A stretch of DNA of 13,816 nucleotides from JBCBSS01 sp039819065 (lineage in GTDB: Bacteria > Bacteroidota > Bacteroidia > Cytophagales > Cyclobacteriaceae), in assembly GCA_039819065.1 (NCBI GenBank), contig JBCBSS010000180.1, forward strand, positions 1 to 13,816. Direction: 5' to 3'. Below are positions 7,728-13,816 of this stretch, one piece after another. Position 1 is the first letter of the stretch; the number at the start of each line of letters is the position of its first letter. Under the pieces are notes generated by a model. That model saw only the letters and a program-made list of their open reading frames with translations. It was not told where the DNA came from and made no database searches. The translations under genes were made by a program, and so were the position numbers.

Positions 7728-9125
7728 TTAGCGGGTTTGGGCAGGTCTAATGAAACCAAATCTTAGTTCATTAAGTATGGGTGATACCCTATAGCTTTCA
7801 GTCTTAAGTTCTATTCTATATTGCAGGTACCTACCTTGAGGGCTTGCTATCCGCTCATCTGCTTCCAGCATTTCCCAACCCGACCATTGGGCACCATCGA
7901 CCGAAGTTCGGGTGAAAACAGCCATCTGCGTAGCTTCAGGTAAACTCGCTTCGATCTCAGCATACTTCCATTTGACCAACTCCTTAGCATCGAAAACTTC
8001 AGAAGTAAAAACACCATTGCGTTCATATATGGCCTTAGCCACCGCCAGACCTATACCCTCGTACCAACCAGTATAGTAATATTTATATTCATCACCATCG
8101 TACATGAGATGTCCGCAACATATTTCGGTATCCGAGTCCCAACCATCCGATGCCTCTAGCAGTTGTTCATTGGTGATTTGCCATGATATCAGGTTTTCGC
8201 TGGTCGCCATTTCGACCTGCCAACGTTTAGAACCACGGTCAGCGCCATATACCATGGTCACTTTTTCGCCATCATATAGAAGCGTCGGTGAGTACATTGA
8301 GGTAGGGATATCTCCAGAAAGGTTCGAATGCATGCCAATCGAGTGATTGGCTTTTTGCCATTGAACGCCGTCAGAAGAATAGGCAGCAAAAAGTTGCCAG
8401 CTTTCATTTGTTCCGTTGTCCGCTGTGTAGATCATAGCAAAACCTCCTTCTAATTCATGGTCTGCCTCTGTCCATGTATCTACCGGTTTTCCCAGATACA
8501 ACACAGGATGAATACCAAGAAACCTCTCAGGGGTATTCTTTTTGCCTTCCATTACCACCCTCGGCTTTGTCCAATGGATAAAGTCGGCTGATTCGGTGTA
8601 CATGATATCAAAGACATCATGCCAATTGATGTCGCCGTACCAAAGCCGAAACTTCTCACCATCATAAATCAGCGTCGGGTCGGCCTCATAACGCTCATTC
8701 TGTATATTCAATTTGCCCTTGCTCTTCCACTCTACACCATCTTTTGACACCGCGTAATAAAGGTCTTCAACATACATATAAACCATCAGGTATCTCCCCT
8801 TTCGCGGGTCCTTGATCACACTGGGTATGGTAGCCCTTTTCAATATGAGGCCACCATCCTCATTAATCCTTTTAAACTGGCCTGGCCTACTGCTCAATTT
8901 CATCGCCCCAGCATCATGATCATCATAGTTTAACGGATTACCTACCGCATCCAAGAGCCTTCTGTTAATGCGTTCTACACTACCTCTCATCCAATCCGCC
9001 TGCGAGGTTTGCACCCACCATTCTATCTGTTGAACAGCATGATTCCTATCAGTCGGTTGCTCCGTTTGACCAAAAGTTTCTCCAACGGACACCCACCACA
9101 GGATGATGAAAAAGGAAATACTCAT
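7728..9125 (-). CDS. Secreted beta-propeller protein, GH43/GH32-like fold
   Basis: The reading frame is open to 9260, but the likely start is the ATG at 9125. From there the 465-residue protein begins MSISFFIILWWVSVGETFGQ, a good signal peptide, whereas the 45 residues ahead of it look non-coding. A series of blades follows, each with a hydrophobic strand, Y/D-D-G-E-K/D and an aromatic strand: DPTLIYDGEKFRLWYGD, SPTLLYDGEKVTMVYGAD and GHLMYDGDEYKYYYTGW, each leading into a phrase such as SKDGVEWK or SSDGVQWQ. This is the five-bladed propeller pattern of GH43/GH32-like and related sugar-binding proteins. The last 90 or so residues form a beta-sandwich ending GRYLQYRIEL...SPILNELRFGF, a module I recall from many Bacteroidota secreted proteins. 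It has no type IX sorting domain. Catalytic acids cannot be assigned with confidence, so glycosidase activity is possible but unproven. Confidence 0.78.
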   Translation of the reverse strand: MSISFFIILWWVSVGETFGQTEQPTDRNHAVQQIEWWVQTSQADWMRGSVERINRRLLDAVGNPLNYDDHDAGAMKLSSRPGQFKRINEDGGLILKRATIPSVIKDPRKGRYLMVYMYVEDLYYAVSKDGVEWKSKGKLNIQNERYEADPTLIYDGEKFRLWYGDINWHDVFDIMYTESADFIHWTKPRVVMEGKKNTPERFLGIHPVLYLGKPVDTWTEADHELEGGFAMIYTADNGTNESWQLFAAYSSDGVQWQKANHSIGMHSNLSGDIPTSMYSPTLLYDGEKVTMVYGADRGSKRWQVEMATSENLISWQITNEQLLEASDGWDSDTEICCGHLMYDGDEYKYYYTGWYEGIGLAVAKAIYERNGVFTSEVFDAKELVKWKYAEIEASLPEATQMAVFTRTSVDGAQWSGWEMLEADERIASPQGRYLQYRIELKTESYRVSPILNELRFGFIRPAQTR

Positions 9126-9154
9126 AAAATGATGTGATGGTAAAATGATGTGAT
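9126..9154 (-). repeat. Tandem 13-bp repeat abutting the propeller gene start
   Basis: On the minus strand ATCACATCATTTT occurs twice (9142-9154 and 9126-9138) with a 3-bp spacer, giving a 16-bp period. The second copy ends exactly at the proposed ATG. It may be a local duplication of the leader or a pair of binding sites for a regulator of translation or transcription. If the longer reading frame were used, it would encode a repeated His-rich phrase, which looks unlike real protein and favours the start at 9125. Confidence 0.65.
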
Positions 9155-9564
9155 TCAAAGTTTTCAGCGCTCTCCAAGAAATGTCGGTTGAAGATAACGA
9201 AAATCGTTCTAAGCTGTTTAATGTTCTTTGAGAACAAATGGGATACCTGATTAGAATCATAGACTACTTTGAAAGAGTCATTGAACTACTTGATGAATTG
9301 ACATCCCTATAAATTAGGATACCTCTTCAACATAAACGTGTCTTTCTTTGTGTCTTACGTCTTCATCACGATGCTTAATACATATGTCTGGTTGAAAATT
9401 TGACCAGTGATATTCATTTTGTATATTATTTTTATTCTGTTTGCATTTTAAATCGTGGGTCATGGGTTTGGATAATTGTTTTCTAGCAATGGGCTATGCC
9501 CAATTGCAGCACTTGTATTCCGTAAAAACTGCCATACTCACCAGCAATTTCTAGGACTTCTTAC
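9155..9564. other. Divergent intergenic region between the propeller gene and the kinase operon
   Basis: About 410 bp separating two genes transcribed away from each other, so it should contain a promoter for each. It is AT-rich, most strongly around 9405-9450. The rightmost 100 bp before the kinase start has no obvious ribosome-binding sequence. The propeller reading frame remains open up to 9260, which I treat as chance. No hairpin or palindrome of convincing length was found. Confidence 0.55.
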
Positions 9565-11886
9565 ATGAGTTTGTGGAGATATAGGGCATTATTTGTAGAG
9601 GACGACGTAAGCTTACAGCAATTTTACCGCCTCAATTTTGGCAAGAACCATGAGTTACTTTGCGAATACACTTCCTCTGTAGAAGAAACCATTACGCTTC
9701 TCAAAAGCCACTCATTTGATGTCATCATCCTCGATTATAATTTACCAGATGGTACTGCTTTCGATATCATCCCTTTAGTAAGTGGTACGCCGGTAATTTT
9801 TGTGACCGGTGTGGTAGATGTAGGTCTTTCGGTAAAGGCTATTAAAGCTGGAGCTTACGATTACCTGCTCAAGGACTCGGGCAGCGAATTCATTCAAATT
9901 CTTCCTCTTATTATAGAGAAGGCTATTAATCACCATAAAGCTCAGGAAGCGTTCAAAGAAAGCGAAGAGCGATATCGGGATCTTTTTGAAAATTCTTCGG
10001 ATCTGATTCAAAGCGTTTCTGCTGACGGCTATTTTCTGTACGTAAACCCAACCTGGTTAAAAACACTACGATATAACGAATCCGAGCTTTCGCATTTATT
10101 CTTTCTTGATATTGTCCATCCCAGCTACCATACTACCTACGAGCATGTATTCTCAGCCGTAAAGACAGGTGAAAGGATCGATCCCTTTGAGCTTAAGCTC
10201 CTCACCAAGGACGGTGAAGAAATAATCGTGGAAGCTAACATCAGTTGCAAGGTTGTCAATGGCCGGCCAATCGCCACCAGAGGTGTATTCAGAAATATCA
10301 CGGCACGCAAAGTAGCTGAAACCCGCCTGGTGGAAAGTGAAGAAAAGTATCGGCTACTGGTCGAATCAGCCAGTGATGTCATCTATCAAATCAATACAAA
10401 TGGGTATTTCACTTTCGTGAACGAGTTGGCTCCCAAGATAATCGGCTACACCCGCGAAGAAACCCTCAAAATGCACTTCACTGATCTTGTAGCTGATGGC
10501 TTCAAAGACCAGGTAAAGGATTTCTATACCAGCAAATTGAAGCAGGCGTCTGGCAGTTCCTACTTTGAATTCCCCGTTAAACGTAAAGACGGCAAAGTCA
10601 TTTGGATCGGCCAGAACGTGAAAGCCATGACCGATGAAATGAACCCGAAATGGGTCAAAGGTTTTTTTGCCATCGCCCGGGACATCAGTGAACGACGCGA
10701 AATGGAATTGGTATTGAAGCAAATGAATGAAGAGTTAGAAGCGCGGGTGCGGGAACGAACGCATGAATTGCTGACTTCTAACAAGCAGCTTAGGGATGAG
10801 ATCAAGTTGCGTATGGAAGTGGAGGAAGCCTTGAAAGAATCCGAAATGGATTATCGTGGCCTGTTTGAGAATGCCCATGATCCTATAATTGTCTTTGATC
10901 CTGAGCATGGAAAAGTGGTAGATGTCAATGAGCAGGCATGCATGGCTTACCAATTTACTCGTAAGGAATTCATAGGCCTGTCGGTAGAAACGATTGCCAG
11001 GTCGCCCAAGAAGGTACGTAAGCATATCAAAATCACTATTGAAAAAGGAGCGCAACATAACTTCGAAACTATCCATTTCCGCAAAGACGGTACAGAAATG
11101 CAAATGGATATCAGCGGGTCCATTGTGTATTACAAAGGAAAGAAAGTGATTCTTAGTATCAACAGGGATGTCACTAAGCGTAAAGAAATGGAGAGAACGC
11201 TGAATGTGGAGCGTAGACGCCGACTTTCCGCGATTATCGATGGTCAGGAAATGGAGCGCAGAAGGTTGGCCCGTGAGCTACATGATGGATTAGGTCAATT
11301 ATTAACCGCAGTAAAATTACATATTAACAAGATTTTTAATTCAAAAAACCTTGATAATAAGCAACTTGATAATCTAAAGGAAACCAAGACTATTATTCAG
11401 GATACCATTATAGAGGTCAAGAAGATTTCTCATGACCTCATGCCTAACGTATTGAATGATTTTGGTTTGTGGTCGGCGCTCAACAAACTTGTAGATCAAG
11501 TGGTCGATACCTCTGATTTATCCGTTAACTTGGATTCTGACGGCATCGGTGAGCAGCGACTGGGAAGAGAGATTGAAATAGGCATATATCGTATCGTACA
11601 AGAGGCTTTGAATAATGTGGTGAAATACGCTGAGGCCAGTGAGGTAAGTATCCTTTTGAGTAAACGCGAGGAGGATATCGAGCTGGAGATCAGCGATAAT
11701 GGAAAGGGTTTCGATACTGACAGAATACTGAACCATGCCAGCCAACATTTAGGCAATGGAATTTTTAATATGAGGGAACGGGCTGAACTATTGAATGGAA
11801 CTTTTAAAATAAAGTCGTCACCTCGAAATGGAACTGTTGTAAGGATTAGAATCCCAATGGGATACTTTTTTTATGGGAAAAATTAA
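9565..11886 (+). CDS. Soluble hybrid histidine kinase, REC-PAS-PAS-PAS-HisKA_3-HATPase
   Basis: A 773-residue kinase with no membrane segment, so it senses in the cytoplasm. Residues 5-125 are a receiver domain with the acidic pair Asp13/Asp14, acceptor Asp57 (ILDYNLPDG), Thr81 and Lys103, all intact. Three PAS domains follow at about 134-248, 260-378 and 425-540, each starting with the (S/E)ExxYRxLFE-type linker; a charged coiled coil joins the last two (about 378-425). The HisKA_3 dimerisation domain has phospho-acceptor His573 in LARELHDGLGQ. The HATPase domain (about 668-765) has the N-box EALNNVVKYA, DNGKGF and GNGIFNMRERAELLNG. This kinase class normally phosphorylates NarL/FixJ regulators, and one is encoded next with a 14-bp overlap, implying translational coupling. 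The start fits because the first receiver strand (RALFVEDD) begins seven residues in. The signal bound by the PAS domains, and what phosphorylates the front receiver, are unknown. Confidence 0.93.
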   Translation: MSLWRYRALFVEDDVSLQQFYRLNFGKNHELLCEYTSSVEETITLLKSHSFDVIILDYNLPDGTAFDIIPLVSGTPVIFVTGVVDVGLSVKAIKAGAYDYLLKDSGSEFIQILPLIIEKAINHHKAQEAFKESEERYRDLFENSSDLIQSVSADGYFLYVNPTWLKTLRYNESELSHLFFLDIVHPSYHTTYEHVFSAVKTGERIDPFELKLLTKDGEEIIVEANISCKVVNGRPIATRGVFRNITARKVAETRLVESEEKYRLLVESASDVIYQINTNGYFTFVNELAPKIIGYTREETLKMHFTDLVADGFKDQVKDFYTSKLKQASGSSYFEFPVKRKDGKVIWIGQNVKAMTDEMNPKWVKGFFAIARDISERREMELVLKQMNEELEARVRERTHELLTSNKQLRDEIKLRMEVEEALKESEMDYRGLFENAHDPIIVFDPEHGKVVDVNEQACMAYQFTRKEFIGLSVETIARSPKKVRKHIKITIEKGAQHNFETIHFRKDGTEMQMDISGSIVYYKGKKVILSINRDVTKRKEMERTLNVERRRRLSAIIDGQEMERRRLARELHDGLGQLLTAVKLHINKIFNSKNLDNKQLDNLKETKTIIQDTIIEVKKISHDLMPNVLNDFGLWSALNKLVDQVVDTSDLSVNLDSDGIGEQRLGREIEIGIYRIVQEALNNVVKYAEASEVSILLSKREEDIELEISDNGKGFDTDRILNHASQHLGNGIFNMRERAELLNGTFKIKSSPRNGTVVRIRIPMGYFFYGKN

Positions 11887-12523
11887 GGTGCTTCTTGCCG
11901 ATGATCACGGTGTAGTGCGAAAAGGCATTAAAATGTTGATCGATGATGATCCATCTATTGAGATCATAGGAGAAACCTCGGCCGGTGATGAAACCATTGA
12001 ACAAACCAAATCTCTCCTACCCGATATTTTGATCACAGATATTTCTATGCCCGGGCTATCTGGAATAGAGGTCACTAAGATCATTACCAAAGACCTACCC
12101 GACGTCAAAGTATTAGTACTATCCACACATCATGATGAGGAGTATATTGTTAAATCGTTCGAGGCGGGTGCTATGGGCTATTTGCCCAAGGATAGCGAAG
12201 AGAATGAGATTATCGATGCAGTCAAGTCGATCAGCAAGGGAAAGATGTACTATACTAAATTTGTCTCTGACATTCTGGCCAGATCGATGCTTAGAAAAAG
12301 CAGTCCTAAATACGAAGAGGATCTTGCCCTAACCGATCGCGAGCTTGAAATCCTCAGGTGCATCGTAGATGGTCTCAATAACCGCGAAATCGCCGATAAG
12401 CTATTTATCAGTGCCAGAACTGTGGATACCCATCGCCGCAACATCATGAAAAAGCTCAATACCAAAAACACGGCGGAGTTGGTTAGAATAGCGATGGAAA
12501 AGAAGCTTACGCAGTCGAGTTGA
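11873..12523 (+). CDS. NarL/FixJ-family response regulator (REC plus LuxR-type HTH)
   Basis: A 216-residue DNA-binding response regulator of normal length. The receiver domain (1-122) has Asp10/Asp11, acceptor Asp56 in ILITDISMP, Thr85 and Lys106. A linker leads to a LuxR-type helix-turn-helix at about 150-212 with LTDRELEILRCIVDGLNNREIA, written here as LTDRELEIL then CIVDGLNNREIA, and the recognition helix ISARTVDTHRRNIMKKL. It overlaps the kinase gene by 14 bp, so the two are co-transcribed and probably translationally coupled; the kinase is its natural phosphodonor. Phosphorylated NarL-type proteins bind DNA as dimers at inverted repeats. The perfect inverted repeat at 12739-12760, about 220 bp downstream, is a candidate site, but this is inference. 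Target genes cannot be read from the window. All key residues are intact and the gene appears complete. Confidence 0.95.
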   Translation: MGKIKVLLADDHGVVRKGIKMLIDDDPSIEIIGETSAGDETIEQTKSLLPDILITDISMPGLSGIEVTKIITKDLPDVKVLVLSTHHDEEYIVKSFEAGAMGYLPKDSEENEIIDAVKSISKGKMYYTKFVSDILARSMLRKSSPKYEEDLALTDRELEILRCIVDGLNNREIADKLFISARTVDTHRRNIMKKLNTKNTAELVRIAMEKKLTQSS

Positions 12524-12561
12524 GACCGTAGGTAACGGGAGAGTTAAGAAGTTACTGCTCT

Positions 12562-12584
12562 GGTGCGAAAGTTACTTTCGTGCC
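12562..12584 (+). terminator. Possible terminator of the kinase-regulator operon
   Basis: GGTGCGAAAG (12562-12571) pairs with CTTTCGTGCC (12575-12584), using two G-T wobbles, around a TTA loop. It lies about 40 bp after the regulator stop, the right place for an operon end. The following bases (TTCCTATTG) are only moderately T-rich, so termination strength is uncertain. Confidence 0.45.
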
Positions 12585-12738
12585 TTCCTATTGTTGTATG
12601 TAATCAGTCCTTTACTTAAGCCTTGCTTACCTTCCAATAAGTTTCTTTGCTTATGACGCGTTTTTGTAATGTACTGTTAATCAGCGGATTGTATTTTTCG
12701 CAAACCATGAAAACCTTTGCTATTCTTACCCCTTTGTA

Positions 12739-12760
12739 TTTCCCCTAACATTAGGGGAAA
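12739..12760. promoter_or_regulatory. Perfect inverted repeat, candidate response-regulator operator
   Basis: The half-site TTTCCCCTAA (12739-12748) is followed by CA and by its exact reverse complement TTAGGGGAAA (12751-12760). A 10-bp arm with a 2-bp centre is the geometry expected of a dimeric DNA-binding protein; with so short a loop it is a poor RNA hairpin. The nearest regulator is the NarL-type protein ending at 12523, which binds inverted repeats as a family, so it is the first candidate. No gene starts just downstream on either strand, which is odd for an operator. Confidence 0.5.
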
Positions 12761-12884
12761 ACTCTCCAAAACAACAGAATTGCCTAACAGTTTCAGCCAA
12801 TGTCATCCAATTTTGTGTGTTTCAAACTAAAATATTAAGTCTCAGAAGGACGAAGCAAGAGAAGCCTATTCGTAATTAACTTCT

Positions 12885-12936
12885 GGATTGCTTAGTCGTA
12901 CCTTTCCAGTCAGTAGATGGGTAGGATCGCAATGAC
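12885..12936. repeat. Dispersed fold-back repeat, copy 1 (ATTGC...GCAAT type)
   Basis: A 52-bp segment starting GGATTGCTTAGTCG and ending ATCGCAATGAC, with ATTGC near one end and GCAAT near the other. Read on the minus strand it follows the pattern GTCATTGCGA...GACGAAGCAATCC, which I recall as a widespread short intergenic repeat in Bacteroidota and some other bacteria. The centre shares GTCAGTAGA with the copy at 13122-13173. The family name is not searched, only recalled. Confidence 0.55.
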
Positions 12937-13007
12937 CAGCTTATTTCTATTTACTTCTACATGTTTCTATTTATTTCTTCCAACTTCTAATTTCTAACCT
13001 CTCTTAG
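12934..13007. repeat. 74-bp direct repeat, copy 1
   Basis: Runs from GACCAGCTTATTTC to AACCTCTCTTAG and matches 13044-13117 with about 8 mismatches over 74 bases and no gap. The copies are exactly 110 bp apart. The sequence is pyrimidine-rich (many TTTCTA and ACTTCTA units) and has no open frame. Confidence 0.85.
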
Positions 13008-13043
13008 TTTTCTGCTCCTATTAGACTACTGACGGATCGGAAA

Positions 13044-13117
13044 GACCAGCTTATTTCTATTTAATTCTACATATTTCCATGTATTTCTTATCACTTCTAA
13101 TTTCTAACCTCTCATAG
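13044..13117. repeat. 74-bp direct repeat, copy 2
   Basis: Second copy of the unit at 12934-13007, about 89 percent identical by eye. Between the copies (13008-13043) lies a partial relative of the neighbouring fold-back repeat, with ACTACTGACGGATCGG in place of the usual centre. The array can therefore be read as fold-back element, pyrimidine-rich unit, partial fold-back element, pyrimidine-rich unit, fold-back element. Confidence 0.85.
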
Positions 13118-13121
13118 TCAC

Positions 13122-13173
13122 TGAATTGCTTCGTGGCACCTCTTAGTCAGTAGACGGACGGGCTTGCAATGAC
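13122..13173. repeat. Dispersed fold-back repeat, copy 2 (ATTGC...GCAAT type)
   Basis: Starts TGAATTGCTTCGTGGCACC and ends CTTGCAATGAC, same orientation as the copy at 12885-12936 and roughly three-quarters identical by eye. It shares the central AGTCAGTAGA followed by C/T and GG. It bounds the direct-repeat cluster on the right, while copy 1 bounds it on the left. Confidence 0.55.
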
Positions 13174-13612
13174 ATCCAGGCTTAAGAAAGTCTTATATAT
13201 TATGTTTTACTTCTTTTGTCTATAAGCTGAAAGCAAAAGGTCGCCAAACCACAAAAAACACACTAAGAAACACGGTTTTAAAGCCCTCAAAATCAGGGTA
13301 AAATAGGCCTGTAATGGGTGTATCGCAATAACGACCATAGGACTAAGTATTTTTACCTAGAAAAAAATCCAAGAAATACGCGATTGTTAGGGATGTTGCA
13401 TTATTCTAATTTAGCACTCATAAGGATGACGTAAACGAACGCTTCCGATGCTGTAAAGCATGAACAGAATAAAGCAAAAGTCTTAATGGCCGCCCAAATA
13501 AGAATGTGTTCTTTGGTTGTTATTTTTTAAACTAATATCGTAGCTGGTTAATACTTTTTAAACTTATTTAGGGTAGAGAGCGCGGGCGGTCATTATTTTT
13601 TTCTCACACGGA

Positions 13613-13816
13613 TCAACTCACTTCCCAAGTATTATCCCCTCTTAACAAGTCATCTAAACTTCTTTCCTTAGCCTTCGCATTATCTATTTGCTCGATCAGT
13701 AGTTCTTCATAAACAGGTCGTTCTTCCTGATACAATACACCAAAAGGTCTGGGCAATTGTGATTCGATGTTATTATCCTCGAAAAAGCGTGTTAGAATAC
13801 CTGCTTTCCATTTATC
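13613..13816 (-). CDS. 2-oxoacid:ferredoxin oxidoreductase beta subunit, C-terminal part
   Basis: A partial gene cut by the right edge: 67 residues and a TGA stop (13613-13615), read on the minus strand. The tail includes LPRPFGVLYQEERPVYEEL, then EQIDNAKAKER, and ends LDDLLRGDNTWEVS. This matches the conserved C-terminus of beta subunits of 2-oxoglutarate/2-oxoacid:ferredoxin oxidoreductases (LPRPFGV...RPTYEEL...LLRG..TW) as I know them. The beta subunit binds thiamine diphosphate and, with the alpha subunit, oxidatively decarboxylates 2-oxoacids to acyl-CoA while reducing ferredoxin. The cofactor-binding motifs lie beyond the window. The alpha-subunit gene is usually just upstream of beta, so it is probably outside the window to the right. 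Confidence 0.85.
   Translation of the reverse strand, partial: DKWKAGILTRFFEDNNIESQLPRPFGVLYQEERPVYEELLIEQIDNAKAKERSLDDLLRGDNTWEVS

Larger units (their letters stand above)
12524..13612. other. Large gene-free region with repeats and a palindrome
   Basis: About 1.09 kb between the regulator stop and the end of the oxidoreductase fragment, with no coding region I can support. The longest frame near its start is a 31-codon one from 12653 without recognisable features. It contains a hairpin (12562-12584), a perfect inverted repeat (12739-12760), two dispersed-repeat copies (12885-12936, 13122-13173) and two 74-bp direct repeats (12934-13007, 13044-13117). From about 13180 to 13612 it is AT-rich without structure I can name, apart from an A/C-rich phrase at about 13248-13277 that may be another dispersed repeat. 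It should include the end of the convergent oxidoreductase transcript, but no strong terminator for it is visible. Confidence 0.7.

Noticed and set aside
10366..11103. Several long minus-strand frames inside the kinase gene
   Set aside because: They mirror the strongly supported kinase frame on the other strand, show no domains, and their composition follows from the plus-strand codons.
12653..12748. A 31-codon plus-strand frame starting MTRFCNVLL and ending at the inverted repeat
   Set aside because: Too short and without motifs; its stop codon lies inside the palindrome, which suggests the overlap is accidental.
12885..13173. Possible CRISPR array in the repeat cluster
   Set aside because: Only two to three degenerate repeats, unequal lengths, spacers that are themselves repeated, and no cas genes nearby.
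12885..13173. Insertion sequence or transposon remnant
   Set aside because: No transposase frame, no convincing target-site duplication; short inverted ends are better explained by dispersed non-coding repeats.
13180..13612. tRNA or other structured RNA genes near the right edge
   Set aside because: No cloverleaf or conserved T-arm sequence was seen on either strand, and the region is AT-rich with no long stems.

Overview
The window looks like part of a Bacteroidota chromosome, most likely of the order Cytophagales (for example a marine Fulvivirga/Roseivirga-type organism). The placement is inferred from four things: a type IX secretion C-terminal sorting domain, a MacB/FtsX-type permease in the roughly 800-residue form common in this phylum, absence of Shine-Dalgarno sequences before the starts, and degenerate intergenic repeats of a type I recall from many Bacteroidota genomes. 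No genus can be assigned from the sequence alone.

Layout. At the left edge, a short dispersed repeat and a terminator-like hairpin precede a small single-pass membrane protein of the DUF6090-like type (190-879, +). Three genes then run leftward: an 801-residue ABC-type permease (1087-3492), a 1220-residue secreted subtilisin-family protease with many accessory domains (3748-7410) and a secreted beta-propeller protein that resembles glycosidases (7728-9125). The spacers between them are 255 and 317 bp. The spacer after the protease holds two strong hairpins, so these are probably separate transcription units. Transcribed away from the propeller gene is a two-gene signalling operon: a soluble REC-PAS-PAS-PAS histidine kinase (9565-11886) and a NarL/FixJ-type response regulator (11873-12523), which overlap by 14 bp. 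A gene-free stretch of about 1.1 kb follows (12524-13612), containing a perfect 10-bp inverted repeat, two 74-bp direct repeats 110 bp apart and two fold-back dispersed repeats. At the right edge is the C-terminal end of a 2-oxoacid:ferredoxin oxidoreductase beta subunit (13613-13816, -).

How the genes may work together. The protease and propeller protein are both predicted to be exported and may act on extracellular polymers. The protease carries a chitin-binding-type module and two MAM-like adhesion/binding modules, and is probably secreted and anchored by the type IX system. The kinase/regulator pair is a complete cytoplasmic phosphorelay with all expected catalytic residues. Its targets are unknown, and a link to the secreted proteins is only positional. 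I found no phage, IS element, CRISPR array, tRNA or rRNA. I did not find a clearly new biological system. The least explained features are the palindrome and repeat cluster after the regulator, the tandem leader repeat abutting the propeller gene start, and the receiver domain at the front of the kinase.
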